A stretch of DNA of 64,000 bases from Lingula anatina (taxonomy: Eukaryota; Brachiopoda; Lingulata; Lingulida; Lingulidae): NCBI RefSeq assembly GCF_001039355.2, contig NW_019775693.1, forward strand, positions 80,341 to 144,340, written 5' to 3'. A model generated the notes under the pieces. The model saw nothing but the letters and a program-made list of their open reading frames with translations, ran no database searches and was not told the DNA's origin. The position numbers and the translations under genes were made by a program. Below, one piece after another: positions 11,987 to 24,436 of the stretch (positions within the stretch are counted from its first letter, which is position 1; each line of letters begins with the position of its first letter).

Positions 11987-13730
11987 TGGTTTCACAGCCT
12001 GATATCATTGATGGATAAGCCATCTTTACTATGTCTACTATCGTTTTGCGTGTAGATTCACGGAAACCTTGCTTTGTCTAGACAATGATTACTAGTATTA
12101 TGCAAGATTTTGGTTGCGCGCATGAAGACCACAGCTTGCGCCACATTTAAATCCCAGTGTGTGGCGTTTGATCCCCACTTATGTGGACTTGAGTATACTG
12201 CAATTGCTATTTGAAGTATTTGATTTCCGAGAAAAACAATGGGGCGTTTAGACAAGAGTGTTGCCCATGATGACTAAATATATGCCAAAGGCATCGAGGA
12301 CGTTTGACATATTGAGACTCATTTATTACAAAGTAGAACTTGGCGCGGCGTTGTTTACTCACAAAATCAGGCATTTTTTAATGATAAACTTTTCTCTCAT
12401 TTGCTAAGATCCAGTTTTTGAACTATCGTTCTTTCCAACGTCTGGGATTTGTCCATTGTTTCTGAACGGAATTTCTTTTTTTATCTCACCTACTTCTGTT
12501 CAGTTATTTGATTAGTTTCTTACGAGAGTCTTTCACCTAGCAATAATCATTTTGACGTCAAAGATCGCAATGTCAGCAGGCCACGAGTACAATCAAAACG
12601 GCGGTGTAAAACACTTGTTCTTCCAACAGACAACACCTGTTAGATTTAAGTTAGATATGAGACAACATATTAGATAACAAAAGTGATAATTTCATATCCC
12701 TTCAAAGGTTGTGTTAGACCTCTGCATCCAACCTACAATATTAGGTCCCACTATTTGGTAGATATTGTTGTATTGACAAAATAGATCAGTTGTAAAACCA
12801 CGTTAATTGTCTTGTACAACTAGTTTGTGTTTTCCGTGAGTTTTTTTGTTTGACCCGAAAGAAAGAATACTGTTGTAATGGAATTGTGAAGATCTCTAAA
12901 TCGAAGTAAAGTTGAATACTGGTGATATATGGAATTGTGAAGATCTCGGAGTAAAGGTCATTGTAACAATGGAGCATGTTGCAAATTGGGATGGGTTGCT
13001 ATGTCTACTTTGCTCATGAAATTTCTTTCAGTGGAACTTGTTTGTAGTACTTTTGCAGTTGTTTTTTGCTTGTAAGTGCAAAATACACTAAAAAGACATC
13101 AAAAACAGGGCGTCGAGATTTTGACTTGATCTATTCTTGGCCACTCTGTGTTATATAATCGCAAACGCTTGCAAACTCAGTATGTCTTCGCAATGTGTTT
13201 CTGAGAAACAATTTCTATCGCCCACGTTGAAAGCTTGATTGTCATCAATAAGTCCGAGGTGGGTGGCCAAGTATTTTCATTACTCTGGAATTCTACTTGC
13301 CATTGACATTTCATCTCTTCTGCTTGGTTTCCGAGAATACTAGCAAGAGGGTTCATTGCCCTACATACCGTTTATTATTAAGCATTGCTTATATTGTGTG
13401 TCGGTTGTTAAAGAAAGTTTGTAAATGATGATTGTTGAATTTGTGTTTATTTTCTGAAAAAGATACTAAACAGCGACTTGTTTTTGAAAAAAAAGGAAGA
13501 CGTAGCCGGAGTAACTCGATACACAAGCTTTTCTTGTCTAGCACTTGTGAACTACTTGGAGTACATGTAACATGGTAAATTCACTTGTTGTCCTACATAA
13601 TTGCACAACAGTTATACAACTAGATTTTTTATGCTTCAGATATATGTGGACACGATTCAACGTCAATTCCTTGAAATTCTATCTCCTGGGGGTGCGTTTA
13701 ATCTTCAAATTTCTCTTACAAGCGATGCAA

Positions 13731-14699
13731 AGGGGAGACCAGGGCTATTTGCCCCAATTAGACTTTTATGGCTTTGTAGAGCCAACTGGAAATGAGTTAG
13801 AGCAACAAAACCGGTTTAAAGCAAACGCCATGAAATTTAGCTACATATGCAACGTCATTATTTTGCAAATATATGCCAGATGGCTCACAATTTGACAAAA
13901 AACGCACCTGATGTGGGGGGGGGGTCAAATTCCTCCTTGGCGGAGCAATATGGCACCAGAGACTTGGCAAGTTGGCACTCTATACTTAAATGCAGTTGGT
14001 GTCCCATGTAAACACCATGAAATACATTTTACACATTTTTATTTGCTGAATAAGTAGATCAAATAAAGCAGATATATTGAGGTTTCTATATGTTACCTTG
14101 TATGTGTTGCAAGAACCCAAATATCCATTTATTAAACTTGTTTTTTATTTAAGAATCATCTAATAGTGGCATAAGGCAGGTTTCAACGAATGACAACAAC
14201 CAATTAGCTTTCGTTTAAAAAGAAACTAACAAATTCAATCTTAAACTGTTATTATTTAACAAACCATTTACTTTGTTTTAACAATGGTCTATAACTCTTT
14301 TACGCACAAAGGATTGTGGTCTACATGAAGGTCCAACTAGCCCCGGGTACACATTTTTTTTAAAGGATTGCAGCCTTTTTTGTGATAGAATGAACTACAT
14401 TTTTGTAAAACTTGAAGCAATTAGCTTTAGTTTGATGCCCTATACATATACTATATTCGATCAAAAGCCTACGAAAATAGATTTAAAAATCTCTTTAATA
14501 AAGTTACTTTCAGCTGTAGAAATCTTTCATTTAGACTCACCCCTTGTTAAAACTTTTTTACGACCGAGGCTTTCTTGGCATTATTGGATACTATCATTTT
14601 ACAAAATGATGTGATCATTTTTTTTACCTCGTAGTTACTTTTCATAAATTGACGAGGGGCCAACTTACCCCGGGGTCCAACTAGCCCCGGTCTCCCCTA
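13731..14699. mobile_element. Non-autonomous element with GGGGAGACC inverted ends
   Basis: The left end reads AGGGGAGACCAGGGCTATTT and the reverse complement of the right end reads AGGGGAGACCGGGGCTAGTT, about 30 bp of inverted similarity including following CCCC blocks. A partial copy of the terminal motif (TCCAACTAGCCCCGGG) recurs inside near 14330. The interior has only short AT-rich frames and no transposase signature, so it is a defective or MITE-type copy. I see no clear target-site duplication. Confidence 0.7.
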
Positions 14700-16903
14700 C
14701 TCTATCTATGGCAATGATCAAAGCTTGAGGGATTTAATAACCACCTACTTTGTCTTTCCCTTGCAGATCCCTCCTTCCCACCTTGCTGTAAACGGTTGTC
14801 ATTCTGGTGTCCACTTAGGCATTTTTTTCTCTTATACGACCGCAAAGGGTGTCCATCTGGAAATGCCCCCCGGTCACCGGACCCGATCTCTCCGCTTCTT
14901 CCCAGTGAATGAAAAAGGCCGCAAGAGCCTCCCACTCTCTTCATAGAGGCAATGAAGGGCGGTCGAACCACCATCGCATTATTGAAACCGGCACTGCAAT
15001 CTCTGCCGGGTACAATGAAATATACATTCACCTTATTTCAGGTGATTGGATATAAATGGGCAAAGTATCACCCGAAGAGTCTTTTTATCGCTACCGTGTA
15101 TTATCATTGGCCTCAGAGAATGCAGGGATAGTTCTTATTTCGTTACCCCGAGTTAAGTTTGGGTGGAAGCATAACGCAAGGAGACGGGAAGAAGTATGAA
15201 TTAGTCTAGCCATTAAATGCCTATATATTTTGAATAAAGGAGACGAGTGGTTGATGCAAAAAAAAAAAATGGATCTCGTTATCAATGCATTACCATTATG
15301 TGGACTTCACCTTTGTCATTCTTCACGGGAAAGAAGCCAAACTCGTTTTCTTAGTAAAGGGGAACTGAACGGAATTCCATTTCTGTGCCTGGATTTAATG
15401 AATCACCTTGCATTAAGCCATTTTTTGGTGACCCCAGGCAGTTTAAATGTTTAAATATGACATATGTGAGTCATATAATGCGTAGTACACCCAGACCCAA
15501 TATAGAGATGCATTTTACATGCTGAATTCGAAGTGTCAAAAAATAAAATTGAATGAATTCAAAGTTGTATTCAATTGAATTTTTTTACAATTTTTTTTGT
15601 ATTAATTGATTTTTAATTTCTATCATGTCTTTACATTATGTAAAGAGACCTTAATGGTAACGTATGTTCTGGTATATTTAATTTTAATTTCATATCATTA
15701 TTTTTTTACAACGTTATACTTGTAGGGGATATATCAAGAACAAAACCAGTGATGATTAAATTTTCAAAGTGATTAAAACATTTCCACAGCTGGACGTTTT
15801 GCATTTGTGACAATAACGTATGTTCCTTTTTGGGGATAGACAATGAATTATTTTTTATTATTCATGGTTCCAGGACAGTGAAACTTTGATACAAAGTTCT
15901 TCATGTGGGACCCTAAAATAATCAAACATAGTTTGCAATCTGTGTTCTTAATATTTTTAAGAGCATGCCCGTGACCTTATTTGCACCTCTATATTAGGTT
16001 TGGGGAGTAGTTACTAAGTTCGCATTTCCCAAATCCGTCTTCCGTGCAAAAAATTCCAGTGAGTTTAAAATGCATTTTCATTAGAGAGAGAATCGAAAAT
16101 AAAGAAATTAGAATATTATCCGTTGGTTCTCCTTTTTACAAAACGCGGTAGTTATTTCTTTCCAGTGAATAATGAAGGTTTCACACATCCTTAAGTATCC
16201 AAAGAAAAAGATGCTGAAGTGAAATATAACTCATAATTCCCCAGTTTCCACTTTTTATGAAGCTGAGGAATACAGAGATTTTATTTCAAATTGAGTTGTA
16301 CATGGAGCTAGATTGGAATGTTAGGCCTATATTGCATATCTAACCTGTAAAGCTCATCCGAGCGGAGCGATGGTAAGAAATTTTTATGTCAAATAGGTAC
16401 TGGAGAGGCATATTTTTCTTCCAAATAATTCTTTTAAGAATTACGTATTAAAATAACGTTTACATTTTGTTGGTTTGCTAGTGTGGGCGACGGAAGTAAT
16501 AAGCGAATGGCATTTCTACTTCAAGACAAACTTGTAGGTTTTTCTCACATTTCGTGTTTTATGCATCCTTTTCATTATTCAACAATTAATCTGCCAACTT
16601 TAAAAAAATATTCTGCCCTTTAAAAATTAATTAAAAAATGTCTGACGCAAATCCTCCTGAAAACATATTTTTCTTTGTAAACGTCACACAATATTAGCAT
16701 CTTGCATCTGTCAATCATATATGTATCACACAGCAACATGTTATAAGTAGATATGCCGTGATATGCCATGATAGTAATAATAATAATAACTTATTATGGT
16801 GCAGTAACTAGGATCTTTGCAGACTATTAGATAAAAAATATATCGACTTAAATATAGTTGCATGCTACTTGATCTTAATTTCCAGTAACATGGAGCTACT
16901 TAC

Positions 16904-16962
16904 ATAATATAATATAATAATAATATAATATAATATAATATAATATAATATAATATAATATT
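16904..16962. repeat. (TAATA)n microsatellite
   Basis: About eleven pentamer units with one TAA interruption. Confidence 0.93.
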
Positions 16963-19900
16963 TCATTAGGTCTATTCTTCTTTGTCACATTCACCCTTCT
17001 GGCGAATGGTGTAACTTGCCAAAGACGTGAAGGAAGACTTTCACTATGTCTCACTGAATTTGGTGGATATCGGATTCATGCGTGACTAGCGTGTCTGCAA
17101 GATACAGCACGTCTGGTTTTGTTAGTTCTGGGCTGTCAGATACACTTTCCCCAATTCTTATTAGCAGTCTTATTATGCTCTTAATAAGCTTGATTTGGAA
17201 GAAGACGGCAAATGCTTTCAAGCAGGGCAACGTTTCAAACAAGCCCATGTCATGTCTGTAGCACTCTGCTAAAACAAACACAGAGCTGTCAAAATACCAA
17301 CCATTGTTTGTACTTTTTGTGCAACATTACCAATATGCAATTTTAGGGAAAAATCAATGTAGAAAGAACGATTTTATAGATCATGTTATCAGTTTCCTAA
17401 CTTTGACCATGACCTTGACCATGACATCTTTATGCTGTTTAATACACAAGGTTTAAAGGTTTTAAGATCAATAATGATTTGAGCTGGGAGGGGCCCATCT
17501 CATAATCCAATGAATTATGTGAAAATGCAAGCCAGGGACTACACTATCGAAACTATCAAGGGTTTCTAGTACTGAACTCATATTCTTCCACATGTCTGTT
17601 ATTAGCCTTGCCAATGGCACCCCGGTTTTACAAAACAAAAAAGTGACAAAATCGAAAAAAATCAGAAACGACCATGTAAAATCATATACCCTAATATCTA
17701 GTAGGCCTATGATGAAGCACTTAGAAATTCAAACAGTGGAGCGCTTGCATGGAGAAGAGATGGGCTATCGGAATCAAATTTCCACAGTATGTTCAAAGAT
17801 CATACATGTTAAACAAACCAACTATTACCAGTTAAATTAAAAGGTCCTATTCACTATGCCAGCCTCAGAAATATAGAGACCCAAAGTTGAGAACTGTCAG
17901 ATCTTCAAAGACATTCATGGAAACTAAATACTTTAAAGAATTAACTGACTATTAGTATGATTTTAAATTATCTTCAATTTACCAAATATTATTTTGATTC
18001 ATTTTAACGCTCTGTTATTGTCATTTAATTTCGTTTGATTTTATTTACTGCATTAAAGTTTTGTATTAATTTGTATGATATATTGTACATTCCAGCGACT
18101 TTCAGTTGCGAATACACATTATTATATAACAATAAAAAGACATTTTTCCTATGAGAATTGCAATCAAAACCATTTTTCATCTGGCTTTTTCGTATCTAAA
18201 CGTATCCAACGTGATCCATTTTTTCGCACAAACCTGCTCAAGAACATAATTAGATAATTTTCCAAACGTTACATGTAATTCTGTGGTTCCAGGAGATTAC
18301 GGCATTACGGATAAATTGTAATTTTGCTTCAGGAAAAATGCACCTCTTGTTGAAGTGAAAATTGCTGAAGTTTTGAGGATAAACGTCATAAAACAATGTT
18401 TCTTTAAAGTTCTTTATTTTATGTCTTTATGCGCATCCCCTTTGATGTCTAGTTTCAAATTTCATCTTATCATATGCAATCTCAGACCTCACCGAATTAA
18501 CTCCTTATGTTCTCAAAATACTTTTTGAACCATAATGTAAAAATAACATTTCATATAATCGTAGTTTGCCATGCAACCTCTGCATCCAATGAATGGCATC
18601 CTTCCTTTACGTCCCTCATTGACTATTTATACATATAATTAACCAACTTGTTAACTAAATGCCTTATATCTTAAGACTTGATAACCAGCGCACCAAGGAC
18701 CTAGTTAATTTGCTAGCAACCTGTTGTGAAAAGTCGATGTTTCCTACGCATCCAGTTGTTTGTGAATGTCTGGCGTTTACGGTCTCCTGCAGTCGCTATT
18801 CAACGTATCTATTCTCAGGGTTTCCCGCAAGCATGCTAATAGTTTTTAAGTCACCGTCTTTCAAATTTGACCGGAGGGCAATATTGGCGGGTGTCTCCCA
18901 TCTCGGAAATCTTGCGGCTACCTACGGCTCTCAAACGTTCCCTAATGACCACTTGATGCAGCCAATTTCTTAAAAGAACCTAAGATCTAGATTTGCAAGT
19001 AATCCACAGGTATAATGACGGTACGTGATGAAATATCCTTCGATCTTTGAGACAAAGCAATTTTCCTTAACAGTAACTATCATTATCCCCCGCCACACTC
19101 TTTTCAGATTAAGTGAGTGGGGACCCAATTTGTTTTCCACGTTTGTTTGAAAGAAAGTCATGCATTTCACAGGCTTTTAGCTGGATCCTTCTCAGGTATA
19201 ATTGCCACCTGAGAGTTATTTATTATCTGTTTGAAAAAATTTGTGGAGGTAGGTTTGGACCAAGCTACGCAACACTTGTTTAATAATGTTGCAGTCAAAA
19301 ACGGTGTGTGCTGCGGTTGCCGCTTCAACAACAACATCGAGGTAAGTGAATGACTTTTTGTTCTAAAACTGCGCCTTTTACGACAAACCATTTGGGTGAA
19401 AAAAGGAAAGATCTTGGCAATGTCATCGACCAACGGAAAAAAAACGGGCAAACAAACAAACCATAATCTACTTAAGAGGGACTTATGAATCCTTGCAAGT
19501 AACGTGACGTCAGAACGAAGTTTAAGAATAGATATTTTAAATACCATAGACAAAAAAAGAAAGGAAAAAAACAAGTAAACCGAAGTTTAAAAAGAGTAGA
19601 ATCCTTGTGAATATTTTGCTTCAGTGCTAAGTTTAAGAATTGTGCTTTAATATCCTGCATGTTGGAACAAAGCTCTTATTTTGCATTACTATGTATAGCT
19701 ACTTAAGCATTATCATCCCACATTATCAATCACCCTACTTCCCTGCTTCATGTAGTTTGGATAGGAAACGCATTGGACATTGAACGATGAGTTAGCCAAA
19801 TAATAACCAGAAAGCTAATTCGGACATGTTGGCATGTTTCATAGTGGAGACAGGATAATTCTTGATTTTGTTGGGCATTTTGTTAACATAACAGTATCAG

Positions 19901-20244
19901 CTGCATAGGTGTGCTGAAGATTGTGTATTTAAGATATATATGTACTTGCTACGTAAATTTGGTTAATCAGTAGGCGATGGTCGTCATTATTGGTGATTCA
20001 TAAAAAAGTAAAAAGCATGAACGTTGGATCGTAACTGAAATTTAAAAGCAATTTAGACAACACGACTTTCTGGCACTATTGCTATTTATTATGTTGTTTT
20101 TTTTAATGAAATGGCGATTGCTTAAATTTGCGTCATTAGTACTGTTTAGTTGATTGAAAAGTTATCGATTTTCAAATGCATAAAGGTCTGACAATGGGGA
20201 CAATGGAAAATGAAAATACGCACATATGCATGGCAGGGAGGAAG

Positions 20245-20278
20245 TGACGTATTCAAAGATATTAGGTGTGTATATAAA
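20245..20278 (+). promoter_or_regulatory. Candidate insulin promoter: CRE half-site and TATA box
   Basis: TGACGT (20245-20250) is followed 20 bp later by TATATAAA (20271-20278). A start about 30 bp downstream would give a first exon ending at the donor at 20473 (CAACAG|GTGAGA). Cyclic-AMP elements and TATA boxes are known features of insulin promoters elsewhere. Use here is an inference. Confidence 0.4.
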
Positions 20279-20299
20279 TTTCACACGTGCTCGTGGTCT

Positions 20300-20472
20300 G
20301 GGTATTTCAATTCGAAAGTTTCACGAAAGAGGTTGTGTGGCAAAGGAGAAGCAACGACCACACGCTCACGCAATACAGAGAAAATGGCCAGATGCCGCAT
20401 GTGCTTTTTGATACTTAGTAGGAAGGTTGTCTGCTTTATCTCCAACTGTATACGCTCAAAACAACACAACAG
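20300..20472 (+). other. Candidate first exon of the insulin gene (5' UTR or N-terminal extension)
   Basis: This is the stretch between the predicted TATA-driven start and the donor CAACAG|GTGAGA at 20473. Splicing to the acceptor at 20740 removes 268 bp. The first ATG on such a transcript (20384, context GAAAATGGCC) is in frame with the preproinsulin ATG across the junction: AG from this exon plus A from the next makes an Arg codon. The exon may therefore encode a 30-residue N-terminal extension rather than pure 5' UTR. The left end is a guess. Confidence 0.35.
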
Positions 20473-20741
20473 GTGAGATTGACAACGTGTCGGCGGCGTC
20501 CTATCTCAAATTAAACCAACCACTTCTTCCTGGAGAGCTTCATCGGGCAATGAAAGAAAATGTGCTGTTTTAGTCTTTAGAGGGGTATAGAAATGTAATA
20601 TGGAAGAGGATCACATAAGTCGTGACTTATAAAATCGCAGTGAGCTAAATTGTAACGTTTATTGCACCATGAAAAAAAACAAGTAAGTAGGGTTTTGCTT
20701 ATAATTGCCATTCATTTTCATTTTTATAATCTTATTTCAGA

Positions 20742-20904
20742 ATGTACAAGTCTTACTCGCTCATCATAGGCACAGTAATAGTCCTCTCATTATGCCATGC
20801 AGCTCTGTCAGAAAACCTTTGTGGTAAATCATTAGCAGATACTCTGGACTTGGTGTGCTTCGGAAGAGGTTTTAACTACAATCCGTCAGCTGGGAAGAGG
20901 TTAG
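20742..20904 (+). CDS. Insulin precursor, exon encoding signal peptide and B chain
   Basis: Exon 1 of 2 coding exons; the whole precursor is 167 residues. An acceptor (CTTATTTCAG) ends at 20740, one base before the ATG, so a 5' exon precedes it, as in other insulin genes. Residues 1-23 are a signal peptide. The B chain, from about residue 24, has the canonical spacing C27-x11-C39 with the LCG...DLVC..RGF core of insulin B chains. It ends in Ala-Gly-Lys-Arg (50-53), a dibasic site whose Gly could give an amidated B-chain end. The donor G|GTAAGG at 20905 interrupts codon 55 after its first base. This phase-1 C-peptide intron is the ancestral second intron of insulin genes. The extra B-chain cysteine of gastropod molluscan insulin-related peptides is absent. 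The product is a secreted ligand of insulin-family receptor tyrosine kinases. Confidence 0.95.
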
Positions 20905-21258
20905 GTAAGGAACATACTTTTTGTAGCCTTTAATTGGACACGAGTGCCGTTCTTAAATTAGCATCAAGGTGTGTTTACAGCCGAGTTGGGTCCACCTTCC
21001 TCTCTACGACCCATCTCTGTCGGATGGATTGGGCCTGTTTGACAAAAGATCAAAGAATTTTTCACATTTTACACCAATGTTTTACTTTACTTTATGTCCT
21101 ATTACATTAAGTGAAACGTTGCGCCTGCTTATGACTAGAAAAACATGACTTATGTTTCATAAGAATACTTTACTTAAGTGAACAACTATGGATTTATCTT
21201 AAACAAAGGTAGAATTTTGGACCAATTTTCGACCTAAAGCGTCTTTATGAGACAGGTG

Positions 21259-21418
21259 TGACAGGAATAGTAGTCCTAGGAATGAAATTCTGGGGTCCCA
21301 TATGATGAGTACAGGTAAGGACAGGTTGTAGTATTGGGGTTAGTACATGGAACCAATGTCACCTGTACAAAGTAATGGGGAGCGGACTACGGCTCCTAGC
21401 GGACTACCATTCCTGTCA
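21259..21418. mobile_element. 160-bp hairpin element
   Basis: The left arm TGACAGGAATAGTAGTCCTA and the right arm, as reverse complement TGACAGGAATGGTAGTCCGC, are imperfect inverted repeats of about 23 bp. A second nested pair, GTACAGGT and ACCTGTAC, lies inside. There is no ORF. The structure fits a foldback MITE, but no copy elsewhere in the window was seen. Confidence 0.5.
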
Positions 21419-24362
21419 ATCATCTTCAACGTGCTCGTCGGAATGTCTTGCATTTGGTGCCATTTTGAACGAACAGCACCCCGATAGGTGAAATAAAACG
21501 AACAGTTCTACTTTCGACAATGTTCTCCAAATAATGTTTAGCCAGCTGCAGCTTTTATTACCCTTACAATAAGTTCAGAATTCTTACAGTAAGTTGAGTA
21601 AAGGTAAAAGTAAATGTATTCCTTTCCTATTACTATGATTAGCATCTCTTAGTACCCAGAAAAATAAACCCGAAAGTTTGAAATAAGATGCACGATACAG
21701 AAGCAAAACCATGGTTTTCTCTTTTCAGCGAAAACCATACCAATTACTTGTTTACGTGTGACAAAAAGGTTGCGATACTACATACCTGTCACCTTTAACA
21801 GCAATGAAAGGTTTCGAAAAAACCTTACCAACAGCGTAAAAAACACAAAATTTGTAATTAAGAAGCTGGCAAAGATTGCCATTCATTTCCGAACTTATCC
21901 TTACGCTGTCATTACTTTGAGGACATGGGGCGATCAGTTATAGTTCCATTTGCGGTTTTCTTAGGCTAACGATGATCGCGTGCGGTATAGGTTAAGGTAA
22001 CGTCTAAGGACATCGTAAAGCGACATAGGATTCCAATGACTATTAATCAAGACACGGCCCTACTACCACTTCCTTAATTCGAGTGCAGCTGATAGAAAGC
22101 AATTCAGGAAATTGCCTCCTCGGGATAAGGCTGCAAATAGTGGCAGGATTTCCACGCACTGTATCTCTTTGCCAATTAAAATAAGATTATATAAGTTTCC
22201 GTGATTCGTATGAGGGGTTCGTATTGGCCACAGGGCGCTGCCTTGACGATCCAAATGCCATTATCGCCTGATACCATTCTAAAAGATTTCCGTGAGTGAT
22301 GGCGTTGATGTGGTAAATCGAGATCAAAATGCCATTCGAGGAAGTCTTGGTTTTGTCTCCATACTCGAATTGCTTATATTTAGAAACAGTTTTATGCAAC
22401 TGTGAAAAAGCTTTGTTATTACGTCTTGTCCACTGCACAAGAAAATTACTGAAATCCTTCCTTCCTACTGTGTGCATAATTATTGATATGCGATGGTGTG
22501 GAAAGTACGGGAGCATAATATAACAGTAATAAAATGTAATCGTGCTTCTTGAAATCAGTCCTATTCTAGATTCAGGAGAAATGGGTGGAGATAAAACTCG
22601 AGACGCATAATCTAAAGGATCGATGATCTGCTATCTTCTCCTGAACATTTTAGACCTCTGAATGGGCTTTGAAATGTACATTATACCAGCTTTGAAACGT
22701 AAATTCCAGGTAACCATATACTTTGATGGTTAAAACTCTTAATGGTGATAATGCTCATATAGATAAATCGTAATCATCTCAGGGACGGTTATAATCAATG
22801 AACTTGCTTTGAACTGCTTTGAAGGGGAAAAAGTTAACTTTAGAATTAAGACATGTTGCTCTTTTTGCTTTACGCGATTTAATTATTATATAAAAAGAAT
22901 GAGAAAGGTTTTATAGAAGAAAATCATAAATGGTCGAGTCGCGACAGTGCAAAAACAGACAGGGAAAATCGTCAACTTTTATTGAAAAATTCAACTTTGT
23001 TTCAATCGATTTTGTGACAAATTGGTTAATTATCGCATTATTTATGTTACTGTTAAAAAGAGTCGATAACAAATATTGAAGGTGCCATTAAACCACATTC
23101 CAAATTATCCACCAAGTTCTGAGAACGTGCCACCGGGTTGACAAGCTAGAGGCTGAAAACCACTTCAGAGATTGTTGCTTATATAAGATACTTGGAATAC
23201 TGTTGCTTATATAAAATACTTTGAATACTGTAATTGCACATTTTGTCATCTTGTTTTCTTCTTCGTGTTGAAGCATTTGAAAGAAAACTTTTCTTCGATA
23301 GTTCGGGAAATAAAGACGTGTTTAATAGGTAAAAAGTACCACCATGCCAAGAAATGTTCTACAATGATTGCACGGCGTCTCCTGAACCATGCTTCTTTCG
23401 TGGCGTGTTACCTACACTGTAATAAGAATTACAACTAGCAACGTATTGCACATGTCATGTCAACGGCAATAATCAAAACGTGCAGACAAAACACATTAAG
23501 AGAAGCTTATACTGACGCCTTTGGTTAAATTGGATGTCTTATCTCATAACGATTTTGATCACCGACTATTTTGGCTCTATTTGTCTTAAGTCTACATTTA
23601 TATTTTGGTTGAAGCTTGAAACTGCTGTATTTGATATCTAAACCTTTAACTATAAGGACAGCGGGAGTGTCTAGGACAATTTACACCCGAATCTGTCTAT
23701 CTATGGGCGATAATAAGAATAGGGTTTAATCACCTATCGTGGGATTTGAAAAAATAATCGACCGTTATTTAGAGAAAATCATACTTGCTTAGCGTTTTGT
23801 TTGCCTGATTTTTTGGGACATTGTTACTGGGACACACAGGACAAATAATTTCACATTAATGTGTTCTGGGAATTGCCTCTAGACTATACTCTGTTATACT
23901 GTTTTGAACTTATGTGAACCCGCCTTTCTCTATTACTCTATAAAAAATCTCGGCTCTGTAATTATGAAAAGCTAATCATAAGCAGAAATGTTGAATAAGT
24001 AGGATATTTAGGATTTGGCAGTGAAGAGGTAATTTTCAGATATTGAAAATTATCTAAAATTTAAGGCAAAAGAAGTATTTTCTCTGTATGAAAGTCAGAG
24101 TTAAATCCGTGTTGTCTAAAGAGAAGTTTACGTACATAATTGTTTACAGGACAAATTTATCTTTTTGTCGGTTTAAGCTGACAATGGCATTTCTTGGAAG
24201 CAGAAAAGTAGGTAATTACTGGAAAAATCAAATTACTTACTGGAAATTATTGAGAAATTGGTTTTAAATGAATATTTGTCATTATTTCTTAGTCATCATT
24301 CATGGAATTTTACAGATGTTTTCAAGACAATCGTGAGCATTTAACAGTGAACGTGATACCTG

Positions 24363-24363
24363 C

Positions 24364-24395
<32 letters not shown>

Positions 24396-24396
24396 C

Positions 24397-24435
<39 letters not shown>
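24363..24435. repeat. (CAA)n-(TAA)n compound microsatellite
   Basis: About eleven CAA units followed by about thirteen TAA units. The Cys/Ile-rich open frame over it on the minus strand is an artefact of the repeat. Confidence 0.96.

Positions 24436-24436
<1 letters not shown>

Larger units (their letters stand above)
8900..20240. other. Intergenic region rich in transposon relics
   Basis: No supported gene lies here. The region holds the repeats listed separately: an A/T-rich microsatellite near 9400, two MITE copies with a CGTACGG-rich element between them, a 70-bp palindrome, a 969-bp inverted-repeat element and a TAATA run near 16.9 kb. Between about 14.72 and 15.03 kb the sequence is more complex and GC-richer than its surroundings, without a convincing frame. 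An open frame of 135 codons at 19167-19574 (minus) has no recognisable domain. Confidence 0.65.

Noticed and set aside
12868-12950. Short repeated GGAATTGTGAAGATCT
   Set aside because: Two 16-bp copies only; too short to call an element.
19167-19574. 135-codon minus-strand frame, considered as a transposon protein fragment
   Set aside because: No reverse transcriptase, transposase or other motif could be recognised; composition is that of random AT-rich sequence.
23165-23230. Two copies of about 30 bp around TTGCTTATATAA
   Set aside because: A minor local duplication with no further structure.
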